From contig NZ_MAYG01000001.1 of NCBI RefSeq assembly GCF_001684965.1, positions 1,922,001 through 1,986,000 on the forward strand: a DNA stretch of 64,000 nt, read 5' to 3'. The notes below the pieces were generated by a model. It searched no databases and was not told the DNA's origin. It worked only from the letters and a program-made list of their open reading frames with translations. Every line of letters starts with the position of its first letter. Within the stretch, counting starts at the first letter, position 1. The translations under genes and the position numbers were made by a program. Positions 26,133 to 35,290 of this stretch are shown in pieces. Source of the stretch: Chryseobacterium arthrosphaerae (GTDB lineage Bacteria; Bacteroidota; Bacteroidia; Flavobacteriales; Weeksellaceae).

Positions 26133-27629
26133 TTAACGATAATACATTTCATTCCAGCGAAGTGTATTTTTAAAATCACGCATTCTGGTATCTTCATCAA
26201 TGACTAATGATTCAATCCCTGCTATCTCAGCAAAATCCTCCAGCTGCTCTGCTGAAATATTTTCACTGTAACATGTATGGTGTGCCCCTCCAGCCAGTAT
26301 CCAGGCTTCTGCGGCAGTATATAAATCAGGAAGAGGTTTCCATAAAACCCTTGCTACCGGGAGTTTTGGCAGCTCTTCTGTAATTTCCAATGCTCTGGTT
26401 TTGTTGATCAGCAGCCTGAAATGGTTTCCAAAGTCCATCAGTGCTGCGTTGAGAGAATTAATATTTCCTCTGGAATTAAAAACAAGACGAACCGGATCTG
26501 CTTTTCCCCCAATTCCCAGCGGATGAATCTCACATGAAGGTTTTCCGGCTGCCAGAACAGGGTCTACTTCCAGCATATGGGAACCTAAAATGGATGGATT
26601 GGAAGGATCCAGATGATAGGTATAATCTTCCATAAAGGCATTTCCTCCTTCAAGACCCTGCCCCATTGTTTTCATGGCACGTACGAGTGCTGCTGTTTTC
26701 CAGTCTCCTTCGCCTGCAAATCCGTATCCTTTCTGCATCAGACGCTGTACGGCAATTCCCGGGAGTTGTTCCAGTCCGTGAAGGTCTTCAAAGGTATCTG
26801 AAAATCCTTTAAATCCTCCGTCTTTTAAAAATTTTTCAAGCCCTAATTCAATTTTTGCGGCGGTATGAAGTGAACTTCTGTTGGCTCCTCCTGCCAAAAG
26901 AGATGCTGCCATGTGATAAGAAGATTCATATTCTTCCATAAGGCTTTTTATTTCTCCCTCACTTACAGAATTGATAACGCCTACAAGATCACCGATTCCC
27001 CAGGTATTGACTGAAAAGCCGAACTGGGTTTCAGCTTCCACTTTATCTCCATCTGTAACGGCTACAAATCTCATATTATCCCCGAAGCGTGCAAATTTAG
27101 CTCCCTGCCAGTCGTCCCAGCCTGCAGCCACACGGCTCCAGTCACCAATCTGCTTCTGAACTCTTTCTTCTGACCAATGTCCTACCACTACTTTTCTGCT
27201 CTTTCTGAGCCTGCTTACTATGAAACCGAATTCACGGTCTCCGTGAGCGGCCTGGTTAAGATTCATAAAATCCATATCCATGGTAGACCAGGGAATATCT
27301 CTGTTGAACTGGGTATGCAGATGCAGAAGAGGTTTCTGTAAGATTTTTAATCCTCTGATCCACATTTTGGCGGGTGAAAAAGTGTGCATCCACGTGATTA
27401 CTCCTATACAGTTTTCTGCCTGATTGGCTGCTGCAATGGTTTCAAATATCTCTTCGGTAGTTTTTACCGTTGACTTTACAATGACTTTTACCGGAATGAA
27501 AGAAGATTTTTCAAGTTCTGCCACAATTTTCTGTGAATGATCTGCCACCTGGGCAAGTGTTTCAGGTCCGTATAAATGCTGACTTCCTGTGATGAACCAG
27601 ACTTCTTTGGTATTGAGAGGTGTTAACAT
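26133..27629 (-). CDS. araA: L-arabinose isomerase
   Basis: A 498-residue protein, the normal length for AraA. It converts L-arabinose to L-ribulose in the cytoplasm, with Mn2+. Family landmarks are [15 protein letters not shown] at the N terminus, [27 protein letters not shown], and the metal-site region [22 protein letters not shown] with [16 protein letters not shown] and the catalytic histidine in GGAHHTCYS. It lies between araD upstream (gap about 40 bases) and galM downstream. Confidence 0.97.
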   Translation of the reverse strand: MLTPLNTKEVWFITGSQHLYGPETLAQVADHSQKIVAELEKSSFIPVKVIVKSTVKTTEEIFETIAAANQAENCIGVITWMHTFSPAKMWIRGLKILQKPLLHLHTQFNRDIPWSTMDMDFMNLNQAAHGDREFGFIVSRLRKSRKVVVGHWSEERVQKQIGDWSRVAAGWDDWQGAKFARFGDNMRFVAVTDGDKVEAETQFGFSVNTWGIGDLVGVINSVSEGEIKSLMEEYESSYHMAASLLAGGANRSSLHTAAKIELGLEKFLKDGGFKGFSDTFEDLHGLEQLPGIAVQRLMQKGYGFAGEGDWKTAALVRAMKTMGQGLEGGNAFMEDYTYHLDPSNPSILGSHMLEVDPVLAAGKPSCEIHPLGIGGKADPVRLVFNSRGNINSLNAALMDFGNHFRLLINKTRALEITEELPKLPVARVLWKPLPDLYTAAEAWILAGGAHHTCYSENISAEQLEDFAEIAGIESLVIDEDTRMRDFKNTLRWNEMYYR

Positions 27630-27668
27630 AATTTTGTTGATCGTTAATAGTTGTTTATGTTGAAGTGT

Positions 27669-28379
27669 TTAGTGTTTAAATTCCTGTCCGTAGTAAGCAT
27701 TTTTGCCGTGCTTACGTTCATAATGTTTTTTGATAAGTGAGTCTTTCAGACGTTCTGCATCAGGATTGATCTGTCTGGTGAGATACGCCATTTCGGCAAT
27801 GGTTTCCAGCACTTTGCTGTTGTAGACAGCTTTCTCCGCATTTTTTCCCCAGGTAAACGGACCGTGATTGCCGATCAGAACCATTTCTACTTCTTCCGGA
27901 GAGAGCTTCTTTTCTTTAAAGCATTCCAGAATCTGTATTCCTGTATTGTATTCGTAGTTTCCTTCGATCAGTTCATCCCGCATAGGCGGAGCGCAGGGAA
28001 TATCTGTTGTTAAATGGTCTGCATGGGTGGTCCCGAAAACAGGAATATCCATTTGTGCCTGTGCCCACGCCACGGAATAGATCGCATGGGTGTGGGAAAT
28101 TCCACCGATATTTTCCCAGTTTTTATACAGATAAGCATGGGTTTTGGTATCTGAAGAAGGTCTGAGCTTTCCTTCAATGACATTGGCTTCAAAGTCCAGA
28201 ATCACCATATCTTCCGGCTTTAAAATGTCGTAGGGAACACCGCTTGGTTTAATGGCAAAAACACCTTTATCACGGTCTACAGCGCTCACATTCCCGAAGG
28301 TATAGACCACCAGCTTCAGTGCATCCAGCTGCATATTCGCTTCATAGCATTCTCTTTGGAGTTCTTTATAAGTATTCAT
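27669..28379 (-). CDS. araD: L-ribulose-5-phosphate 4-epimerase
   Basis: A 236-residue class II aldolase-like protein that converts L-ribulose 5-phosphate to D-xylulose 5-phosphate. The phosphate- and Zn-binding signature is present: SGVPYD, the His pair in GGISHTHAIYSVAWAQ, GTTHADHL with the catalytic Asp, and a third metal His in IGNHGPFTWG. It follows araB after 26 bases and precedes araA, so araB-araD-araA form one transcript. Confidence 0.95.
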   Translation of the reverse strand: MNTYKELQRECYEANMQLDALKLVVYTFGNVSAVDRDKGVFAIKPSGVPYDILKPEDMVILDFEANVIEGKLRPSSDTKTHAYLYKNWENIGGISHTHAIYSVAWAQAQMDIPVFGTTHADHLTTDIPCAPPMRDELIEGNYEYNTGIQILECFKEKKLSPEEVEMVLIGNHGPFTWGKNAEKAVYNSKVLETIAEMAYLTRQINPDAERLKDSLIKKHYERKHGKNAYYGQEFKH

Positions 28380-28405
28380 TTTGAGTATTATTCAAAAGGT
28401 TAATA

Positions 28406-30106
28406 TCAGGAGTTCTGAAGTTCTTTTCTGTTGTTTTTCAGCTTGGTATTGTATTCTACAAAATCAGCTAGCTTTTGGTATTGCTGCATTAGTTCTCTGT
28501 AGTGCTGTACTTCTTCGGCTTTCGGCTGGTATTCTGCTTCAAATCCGGAGCCCATTTTCATGCTTGCTTCCTGTACGGTAGGATAAATTCCTGCTGATAC
28601 GGCCGCATAAACAGCAGCTCCCAAAGCAGGAGTCTGGTCCGAAGCGGCAACCACAATCGGCATATCCAGAACATTAGCGAGTGTCTGCATGATGAACGGC
28701 GATTTCCTTGCTACTCCTCCGATTCCGATCACTTTATTGATTTTCACCCCTTCGTCTTCAAAACGGTCAACGATCTTTTTAGCTCCGAAGCAAATAGCAT
28801 TCACCAAAGCTTTGAAAATATGAGGAGCTTTTGTTCCCAGAGAAAGCTGGCTGATCGCTGCCTTAAGTTCCTGGTCTGCATCCGGTGTTCTTCTTCCGTT
28901 GACCCAGTCCAATGCAACCGGAACGGTGTCTGAAAGAGGAACTTTTTCTGCTTCAAGGGTTAATTTTCTGATAAGTCCCTCCTCCATTTCTTCAGCAAGC
29001 TTTGTTTTCTGCCCGTCTGAAATATTTTCGGAATGCATCATCACCTGATGAACCGGCCACATCAGGATATCTTTATACCATGCCAGCACATCTCCAAAGG
29101 CAGACTGTCCTGCTTCAAGCCCTATCAATCCGGGAATTACGGAACCGTCAACCTGTCCGCAGATTCCTTTTACCGTTGTATCCCCAATGGCTTCCCGTGA
29201 GGCTACCATAATATCACAGGTAGAAGTTCCCATAATCCTGATCAGTGTATTTTCTTCCACTCTTGCTCCTACAGCTCCTGAGTGGGCATCAAAGGTTCCT
29301 ACGGTAATGATGGTTTTGGTGGTAAGACCTGTTTTTGCAGCCCATTCTTCATTCAGGTAGCCGGCAATTTCATTTGAAGTATACGTTTCCCTGTATAATC
29401 TTCCTCTGAGCGTTCCCAGAGAAGGATCAAGCCTGTTGAGGAATTCTTCGGAAGGCAAACCGCCCCATGACTCATGCCACATGGCTTTGTGGCCAGCTGC
29501 ACAACGGCTTCTTTTAAAGGTGGCTAGGTCTTTATGATCTGATAAAAGGAAAGTCAGATAATCACAGTGTTCCATCCAGCTATAAGCTGCATTTTTTACC
29601 TCTGCATCTGCTCTGCTGATATGCAGTATTTTAGCCCAGAACCATTCTGAAGAGTAAATGCCGCCTTCATATTTTGTATAATCTTCACCACCCCAGGCTC
29701 TTGCAAGGGTATTGATTTCTTCGGCTTCACGAATGGCCGTGTGGTCTTTCCATAAAACCATCATGGCATTGGGGTTTTCTTCAAATCCAGGAACCAGGGC
29801 CAGGGCTGTTCCATCATTGGTTACAGGAAGCGGTGAAGAGCCTGTAGTATCAATACAAATACTGACGATCTGCTCTGCCGGTATCCCGCTTTCTCTTACA
29901 ACTTCAGAAATAGTCTTTTCCAGACATTCAATATGATCTGAAGGATGCTGTCTGAAACTATTGGCTGAGGGATTACAGAATTTACCTTCCTTCCATCTCT
30001 GGTAGTAGCTGACTGAAGAAGTTATTTCGGAACCGTTTTCAGTATCAATAAGAACGGCCCGTACGGAATCTGTACCATAGTCCAGCCCGATAACATATTT
30101 TTTCAT
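28406..30106 (-). CDS. araB: Ribulokinase
   Basis: A 566-residue FGGY-family kinase of AraB type, phosphorylating L-ribulose at O5. The N terminus has GLDYGTDSVRAVLID. Other FGGY blocks are CAAGHKAMW, GTFDAHSGAVGA, GTSTCDIM and the ATP-site GGVARKSPFIMQTLANVL near the C terminus. It is the first gene of the arabinose transcript. A TATATTTG -7 box (30169-30162, minus strand) and an operator-like repeat at 30184-30206 precede it. Confidence 0.97.
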   Translation of the reverse strand: MKKYVIGLDYGTDSVRAVLIDTENGSEITSSVSYYQRWKEGKFCNPSANSFRQHPSDHIECLEKTISEVVRESGIPAEQIVSICIDTTGSSPLPVTNDGTALALVPGFEENPNAMMVLWKDHTAIREAEEINTLARAWGGEDYTKYEGGIYSSEWFWAKILHISRADAEVKNAAYSWMEHCDYLTFLLSDHKDLATFKRSRCAAGHKAMWHESWGGLPSEEFLNRLDPSLGTLRGRLYRETYTSNEIAGYLNEEWAAKTGLTTKTIITVGTFDAHSGAVGARVEENTLIRIMGTSTCDIMVASREAIGDTTVKGICGQVDGSVIPGLIGLEAGQSAFGDVLAWYKDILMWPVHQVMMHSENISDGQKTKLAEEMEEGLIRKLTLEAEKVPLSDTVPVALDWVNGRRTPDADQELKAAISQLSLGTKAPHIFKALVNAICFGAKKIVDRFEDEGVKINKVIGIGGVARKSPFIMQTLANVLDMPIVVAASDQTPALGAAVYAAVSAGIYPTVQEASMKMGSGFEAEYQPKAEEVQHYRELMQQYQKLADFVEYNTKLKNNRKELQNS

Positions 30107-30161
30107 GGTGGTGAAACGTTTTTGATTGTTGAGATTTTAATTTCTCCTGATGAGATAAAAA

Positions 30162-30169
30162 CAAATATA
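30162..30169 (-). promoter_or_regulatory. -7 promoter box of the arabinose operon (TATATTTG)
   Basis: Exact TAnnTTTG match on the minus strand, 56 bases before the araB ATG. No good TTTG -33 box; the operator-like repeat covers that position instead. Confidence 0.55.
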
Positions 30170-30183
30170 AGATTCTATTTTAA

Positions 30184-30206
30184 ATAAATGTAAAAAACAC
30201 ACTTAT
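30184..30206 (-). promoter_or_regulatory. Operator-like inverted repeat at the araB promoter
   Basis: ATAAATGT-N7-ACACTTAT, arms 30184-30191 and 30199-30206, 14 bases upstream of the -7 box and overlapping the expected -33 region. A 19-base stretch at 30186-30204 is repeated identically at 63690-63708 upstream of the xyl operon. Confidence 0.6.
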
Positions 30207-30234
30207 TTTTCATAAACACATGTATTACAGTTTA

Positions 30235-32223
30235 TTAAATTATTTTCACCTTTAAAACCACTAAAGAATTGGCCGGAATTTCCGTTGAAATTTCCCCATT
30301 TTTGGTTTCGGAATTCTCCTCTTTTGGTTTTATGGGTTCAGCATCGAAATTATTTTCAGTAGTAAGCTGTGGTGCAGACAGAAGGATTTTAGTTATTTTT
30401 TTACCTGTTTTCAGAGTTCCGGGTTTGATATTAACCGTTTTAACCTGAGTATCAGCATTGACTATTTTAATAATAATCTCCTTATTTTTAGCATCTTTTA
30501 CTGCCGTAGCGTATAATTTTTCCTGGCCGGATACTGCTTTTCCGTTGCTTTCTATTTTCAGTACATCCGTTCCTTTATTGTTGGAGAATAATTTCTGAAC
30601 ATAATAGTTCGGGGTTGCATAAGATTTCAGATTATTGAACCAGATGAGATCGGGTGTCCACTGCCAGCCATCAGCATGGGCAAAAAGCGGTGCATAGGAA
30701 GTCATATACACAACATCCGCATTTCTTTCAAGACCGGTCATAAAAGCGGCTTCCGAAAGGGCGGTCAGCCAGTTATTTTTATTATCAGGTTTTACTACGC
30801 CTACAGACTGGGCTGCATATTCCCCGGCAAAAACTTTTGGTCCGGAACGATCATATTCATCATACCTTCCGGCGTTTTTCATAAACCATTCGGGTGAATT
30901 GTAATAATGTTCATCTACAATCTGTGCATTAAGCTGTTTCAGCTCTTTCCAGCCATACTCGAAGAACTCGCCATCAGGTGACGGTCCACTTCCGGAGATA
31001 ATCTTAATACCAGGATATTTTGCATGAATGGCTTTTTCAAATACTTTATAACGTTCAATATAATCTGCTCCCCACTGCTCATTTCCTACTCCGATAAATT
31101 TTAAATTAAAAGGCTTTGGATGTCCCATTTCAGTTCGGATTCTCCCCCATTTTGTTCCGGAATCTCCGTTGGCAAATTCAATAAGGTCAAGGGCATCCTG
31201 AACATAAGGATCGAGATTTTCCATTTTCACCAGCTCGGCAGTATTGAACTGGCAAGCCATACCACAACTCAGAATAGGAACGGGTTCTGCCCCCAGATCT
31301 TCGGAAAGCTGGAAATATTCATAAAACCCTAACCCGAAAGACTGTCCGTAATCCGGTGTAAGCCTGTGCGGAAAGCCTGTACTCCATTTATTGATGAGGT
31401 ATTCGCGGTCTGCTACATTTCCAATTGTTTTTTTCCACTGATAGCGTTCTGCCAAAGTTCTTCCTTCCACAATACAGCCTCCAGGAAATCTCAAAAATCC
31501 GGGTTGCAAATCATATAATTTCTGAACGAGATCTTTTCGTAAGCCTCCTTTTCTGCCTTTCCAGGTATTTTGAGGGAAAAGTGAGATCATATCCATATTG
31601 ACAATGCCGTTTCCTGTAAATGTGATCTGCAGTTTTGCTTTTTCTATGGTCTGCGGTGCTTTGAAAACGGCTGTATACTTCTGCCAACCCTTTCCTTTGA
31701 TGAGTGTGGAAACTGAAGAAATTTCCTTCCCGCTTTCATCAACAAGACTTGCATTTACTGCAGCAATGTTTCCTGAAACATTCTCCAGATTAAAACTGAA
31801 ATCATATTGTTCTCCCTGATGAAGCCCTATTCCTCTGAATCCTTCATTCTCCAGAATATAATTTTTATCGTTCAGAACGGTAATTCTTGCGTAATTCTTA
31901 TTGGTTTTGGCAGGATCGGAATAAATGGTCAGAAACCCGGAATCAAGATTAGGAGAGAGTGTTTTTGTGTTGGGCTGTTTCCAGCCTGTAAAAGGTTCAT
32001 CAAATTCAAAACTCCGGTTTTTAATCAGTTCCGCATACAATCCGCCATCTGCTGCAAAATTGATGTCTTCAAAGAAAATCCCGTACATGGTAGGTTGTAT
32101 TTTAACAGGTGTCGGAGTTTCTTTCAGATCCAGGTTAAAAGTATGGGCAGTATTATTCTGAGCTGAAAAAAAAGCAGCACTGAGGGAAATTGAAATGGAG
32201 AATATTTTATTTTTTGTCGTCAT
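30235..32223 (-). CDS. GH51 alpha-L-arabinofuranosidase
   Basis: A 662-residue exported enzyme (signal about 1-21). An N-terminal carbohydrate-binding-like beta domain (about residues 75-215) precedes the GH51 barrel and the C-terminal beta-sandwich. The acid/base is Glu382 in GVGNEQWG and the nucleophile is Glu468 in KVFAGEYA. It removes alpha-L-arabinofuranosyl groups from arabinoxylan or arabinan fragments, providing substrate for the neighbouring araBDA genes. It stops 128 bases before araB and has its own upstream hairpin, so it may be a separate unit. Confidence 0.95.
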   Translation of the reverse strand: MTTKNKIFSISISLSAAFFSAQNNTAHTFNLDLKETPTPVKIQPTMYGIFFEDINFAADGGLYAELIKNRSFEFDEPFTGWKQPNTKTLSPNLDSGFLTIYSDPAKTNKNYARITVLNDKNYILENEGFRGIGLHQGEQYDFSFNLENVSGNIAAVNASLVDESGKEISSVSTLIKGKGWQKYTAVFKAPQTIEKAKLQITFTGNGIVNMDMISLFPQNTWKGRKGGLRKDLVQKLYDLQPGFLRFPGGCIVEGRTLAERYQWKKTIGNVADREYLINKWSTGFPHRLTPDYGQSFGLGFYEYFQLSEDLGAEPVPILSCGMACQFNTAELVKMENLDPYVQDALDLIEFANGDSGTKWGRIRTEMGHPKPFNLKFIGVGNEQWGADYIERYKVFEKAIHAKYPGIKIISGSGPSPDGEFFEYGWKELKQLNAQIVDEHYYNSPEWFMKNAGRYDEYDRSGPKVFAGEYAAQSVGVVKPDNKNNWLTALSEAAFMTGLERNADVVYMTSYAPLFAHADGWQWTPDLIWFNNLKSYATPNYYVQKLFSNNKGTDVLKIESNGKAVSGQEKLYATAVKDAKNKEIIIKIVNADTQVKTVNIKPGTLKTGKKITKILLSAPQLTTENNFDAEPIKPKEENSETKNGEISTEIPANSLVVLKVKII

Positions 32224-32248
32224 TGAAATTTATTTTATAAAACCAAAT

Positions 32249-32275
32249 GCCACCATAACCATATTTTATGATGGC
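32249..32275. terminator. Hairpin between GH30 and GH51
   Basis: A 9-bp stem GCCACCATA / TATGATGGC with one wobble pair, T-rich on both sides. It could terminate the GH30 transcript on the minus strand. Confidence 0.45.
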
Positions 32276-32286
32276 TTGTTTTTCAG

Positions 32287-35022
32287 TTATTCTTTAACAA
32301 TTTTTTGTGTCGCAACGATCTTGTTCTTGTAAGCAACCTCAACGAAATAAATACCAGCAGGAAGACCTTCTACATTAACATGGTTCTTTCCTGAATTTAT
32401 TTTCAATCCGGCTCTGATGACACTTCCTCGTGCATCAAAAATGATGGCAGCAGCTTCTGAAAGATCAGAATCAATGAAAAGATCTGCTTTTGCCGGATTA
32501 GGATATATTTTCACTTCTTGTCTTTTAGATTCAGCAAGAATATTTCTGACGCCTAATGATCCAAAATTTAAAGGAAGAACATTGGCAGAATAGGCATTTT
32601 CTTCTGTAAGATATGCTTTGAAAGATCCTATTGCAGGCTCACTTCCGGCCGTTACTTTATAGAAGCCTGTTACCCCGTTTTCTGTTTTCAGCACATAAGC
32701 ATTAGCCGGAACCTTGATACTCTGATAGACTCCGTTCATCTGGTTAACAGTAATTGCTTTGGGAGTGGAAACATTTCCTGTACCGTTGAAAGTAATATTT
32801 CCTGTCGCGTTGATGATTACCGGAGTATTTGCAGGAATGATTCCGTTTGAAATTGCGGTACAGTTGATATTACTGACATTCGGAGACATCAGATAAGCAG
32901 TAACCCCGGACGGTATATTAGCCTGAAACGGCAAGATCAGCACATCATAACCATTAAACGTACGGCTGTAAGAAGCTGTATTGGCTGTAAAGTTAAACGG
33001 TACCTGAAAATCCATACCCTGACCGGAAAGGACAAGATTTGAACAAGCTGTCCCTGAAATCACATTATTGGCAGATGAAGTTACGTTTGAATTCACATAA
33101 TAAATACTGTTAGAGTTAGCACTCATAGGCTGCCAGTCATTGGAGGAAGTAACCCCTGCTGCATTTCTGAAATCTACAGAGGTGTAATAGCCGTTTTCCA
33201 GAGCATCCATCAGATAGCTGTCGCTTGCAGAATAGGTTCCTCCGAATTTGGAAGCAATTTCATTACCAACATTAAAATAAACATCTCCCAGATTAAGGGT
33301 AAGCACAGAGCTGTAATTGGAATTTCTCAGTCCTAAAATCCCTTTGCATCCGTCTGTCAGCACCTGTCTTGAAATATCGAATGTGATATCGAAATTTCCT
33401 CCCTGCGGAAAATTAATCTTTCCGTAATTATATGATTTGGTTATGCCCTGGTTATTGATATAGTATAAAGTCGTATTGTCCGAATAGCTTTGTCCTGCTG
33501 TTGTATAGCTGTTTACATGCAGGATCAGTTTATTATACCGGTCATTAAGCTGAAGATATCCGTTAGCTGCAGTCATATTATTGCTGATAAGAGGACTTGG
33601 ATTGGAGAATGTTACCGTTGTATTGCTGATATTGAATCCTGTCCCAAAAGCTGTACTGGTAGCCGTTTGTGTTTCAATTTTATTATAATGGATATCACCG
33701 CCTGTCATCAGAGAAGCAGGTCGGTCGCCACTTTTATTAAAAACAAATGTCATGACACTGGAAGGACTGATATCAGCAGTAGGCCGGAATGTTGCTGTAC
33801 TCAAAGAAATAGGTGTGGTGACCATATTGGATTGTATATTGGTCAATACTTTTGTTCCTGAAGTTGTGTAAAAAGGCAGGTCAACCTTCAAACTATACGT
33901 ATTCTGAGAAGGATTGATGACCATAAGAACGACCTGATTTCCATCCTGTGAAATATAGGAAGAGCCTTGTAAAACTCCGGTTTTGTCATCCCATTTGGCT
34001 TCTATTCTAATCTTTCCTGTTGTGTACTTGGCATAATGTGAAAGGATATAACCTCTTTTGGTCATTACACCTGCAGAAGTTCCGTAAGTTCCATCGCCCA
34101 TCAAGCCATAATAACGTTTGGCAGAGTAATGGATCCAGGCATTGATATTCCCCAGTAATGCATTGTTGACACTGCTGGCAAAAGTAAAAGCATCTGTATT
34201 CCAGCTGAAATCACGGGCCGGCTGTGTGGATGAAGAATTCCAGTTGATCAGATATTCTGTCTGCCAGATTTCTTTGTTGTAATTCTGAAATTGCTTGTAG
34301 GTGGACTGCATAAGCCCATATTGATGCCCTCCATACACTTCAAAATTAGCCATTGCCGCAGGATCCAGCAAAGCACTGGCAAAATTATCCGTAAATCCTA
34401 CACTTTCCGGGGCAATCACTTTACAGTTGATAAGCTGCCCGTAATTTTTGATAAAATTGGTAATCTGTGCAGGAGTCCATATACATCCCTGATACTGGGC
34501 CATTTCATCCGGTTCATTTTGAATGGAGATATAATCAAGATCTACCCCGTTGTTCTGAAGATAGGTAACAAAACTGTTAAGATAAAGCGCATAATCCTGG
34601 TAATTTTCCGGCTTTAAATATCCGATCTGCTGTACTCCGTTAGCGTCAGTGTAAACTGCATTGACATGGTTATTGGTTTTCCAGGTTGCGGGCATTGTCC
34701 AAGGCGAAGCAAAAATGGTAAGCCCCATAGATTTGGCTAGCTGTGCTGTAGCCAGTACAGAACTCCAGTTACTGCTGTCTTCGGGAATATACAATCTCAT
34801 AATATTATATCCGCCTTCACTGGAAGCGCCCCAAAGCGTCTGAATCTCTGAGGTAGACATATGGTTATAGGCAAACTGGGGACTGCAGACAAATCCCCCG
34901 AACCCTTTTATTTTCTGATAAGATGTGTTCTTATCAATTTTTACAGTGGTAAGCTGTCCATGCAACAGACAACTGAAAAACAATATAGAATGAATACTGA
35001 CAAAATTTAAAAGTTTTTTCAT
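32287..35022 (-). CDS. GH30 glucuronoxylanase with type IX secretion sorting domain
   Basis: A 911-residue protein. After a signal peptide (about 1-22) residues about 25-430 form a GH30 barrel plus side domain with acid/base Glu170 in ISIQNEPDE and nucleophile Glu256 in EIWQTEYL. An R-Y-Y motif (KRYYG, Arg303/Tyr305) matches the glucuronate-contacting residues of GH30 subfamily 8, so it probably needs methylglucuronate side chains for cutting. Residues about 440-830 are a beta-rich region of unknown role. The last 75 or so residues are a T9SS type A sorting domain (KIYPNPA ... GIYFVEV ... QKIVKE), so the enzyme should be exported to or beyond the cell surface. It is the only such enzyme seen in the window. 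Confidence 0.9.
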   Translation of the reverse strand: MKKLLNFVSIHSILFFSCLLHGQLTTVKIDKNTSYQKIKGFGGFVCSPQFAYNHMSTSEIQTLWGASSEGGYNIMRLYIPEDSSNWSSVLATAQLAKSMGLTIFASPWTMPATWKTNNHVNAVYTDANGVQQIGYLKPENYQDYALYLNSFVTYLQNNGVDLDYISIQNEPDEMAQYQGCIWTPAQITNFIKNYGQLINCKVIAPESVGFTDNFASALLDPAAMANFEVYGGHQYGLMQSTYKQFQNYNKEIWQTEYLINWNSSSTQPARDFSWNTDAFTFASSVNNALLGNINAWIHYSAKRYYGLMGDGTYGTSAGVMTKRGYILSHYAKYTTGKIRIEAKWDDKTGVLQGSSYISQDGNQVVLMVINPSQNTYSLKVDLPFYTTSGTKVLTNIQSNMVTTPISLSTATFRPTADISPSSVMTFVFNKSGDRPASLMTGGDIHYNKIETQTATSTAFGTGFNISNTTVTFSNPSPLISNNMTAANGYLQLNDRYNKLILHVNSYTTAGQSYSDNTTLYYINNQGITKSYNYGKINFPQGGNFDITFDISRQVLTDGCKGILGLRNSNYSSVLTLNLGDVYFNVGNEIASKFGGTYSASDSYLMDALENGYYTSVDFRNAAGVTSSNDWQPMSANSNSIYYVNSNVTSSANNVISGTACSNLVLSGQGMDFQVPFNFTANTASYSRTFNGYDVLILPFQANIPSGVTAYLMSPNVSNINCTAISNGIIPANTPVIINATGNITFNGTGNVSTPKAITVNQMNGVYQSIKVPANAYVLKTENGVTGFYKVTAGSEPAIGSFKAYLTEENAYSANVLPLNFGSLGVRNILAESKRQEVKIYPNPAKADLFIDSDLSEAAAIIFDARGSVIRAGLKINSGKNHVNVEGLPAGIYFVEVAYKNKIVATQKIVKE

Positions 35023-35290
35023 AATGGTTTAGTTTTAGATAGTCGTGATTTTGATTGCAAATAATTAGAGTAAGGGCAATAGATTCCCCATCAAGACAGT
35101 TTAATTTCAAAAACCGTCAGGAAATATCCTGAAATAGATCAGGCAGCGATCTGTTAAATAAAGCTGTTTACAAAATCATCCGCTGTTTTTTTCTCTTCAT
35201 TCTCTGTCAGGGAACTGTATTTCAGATTGGAATGTGAACTAAGAGTAATGTTTCATAATTAAAGTGTTATTTGTGATGAGTATTGGTCAT

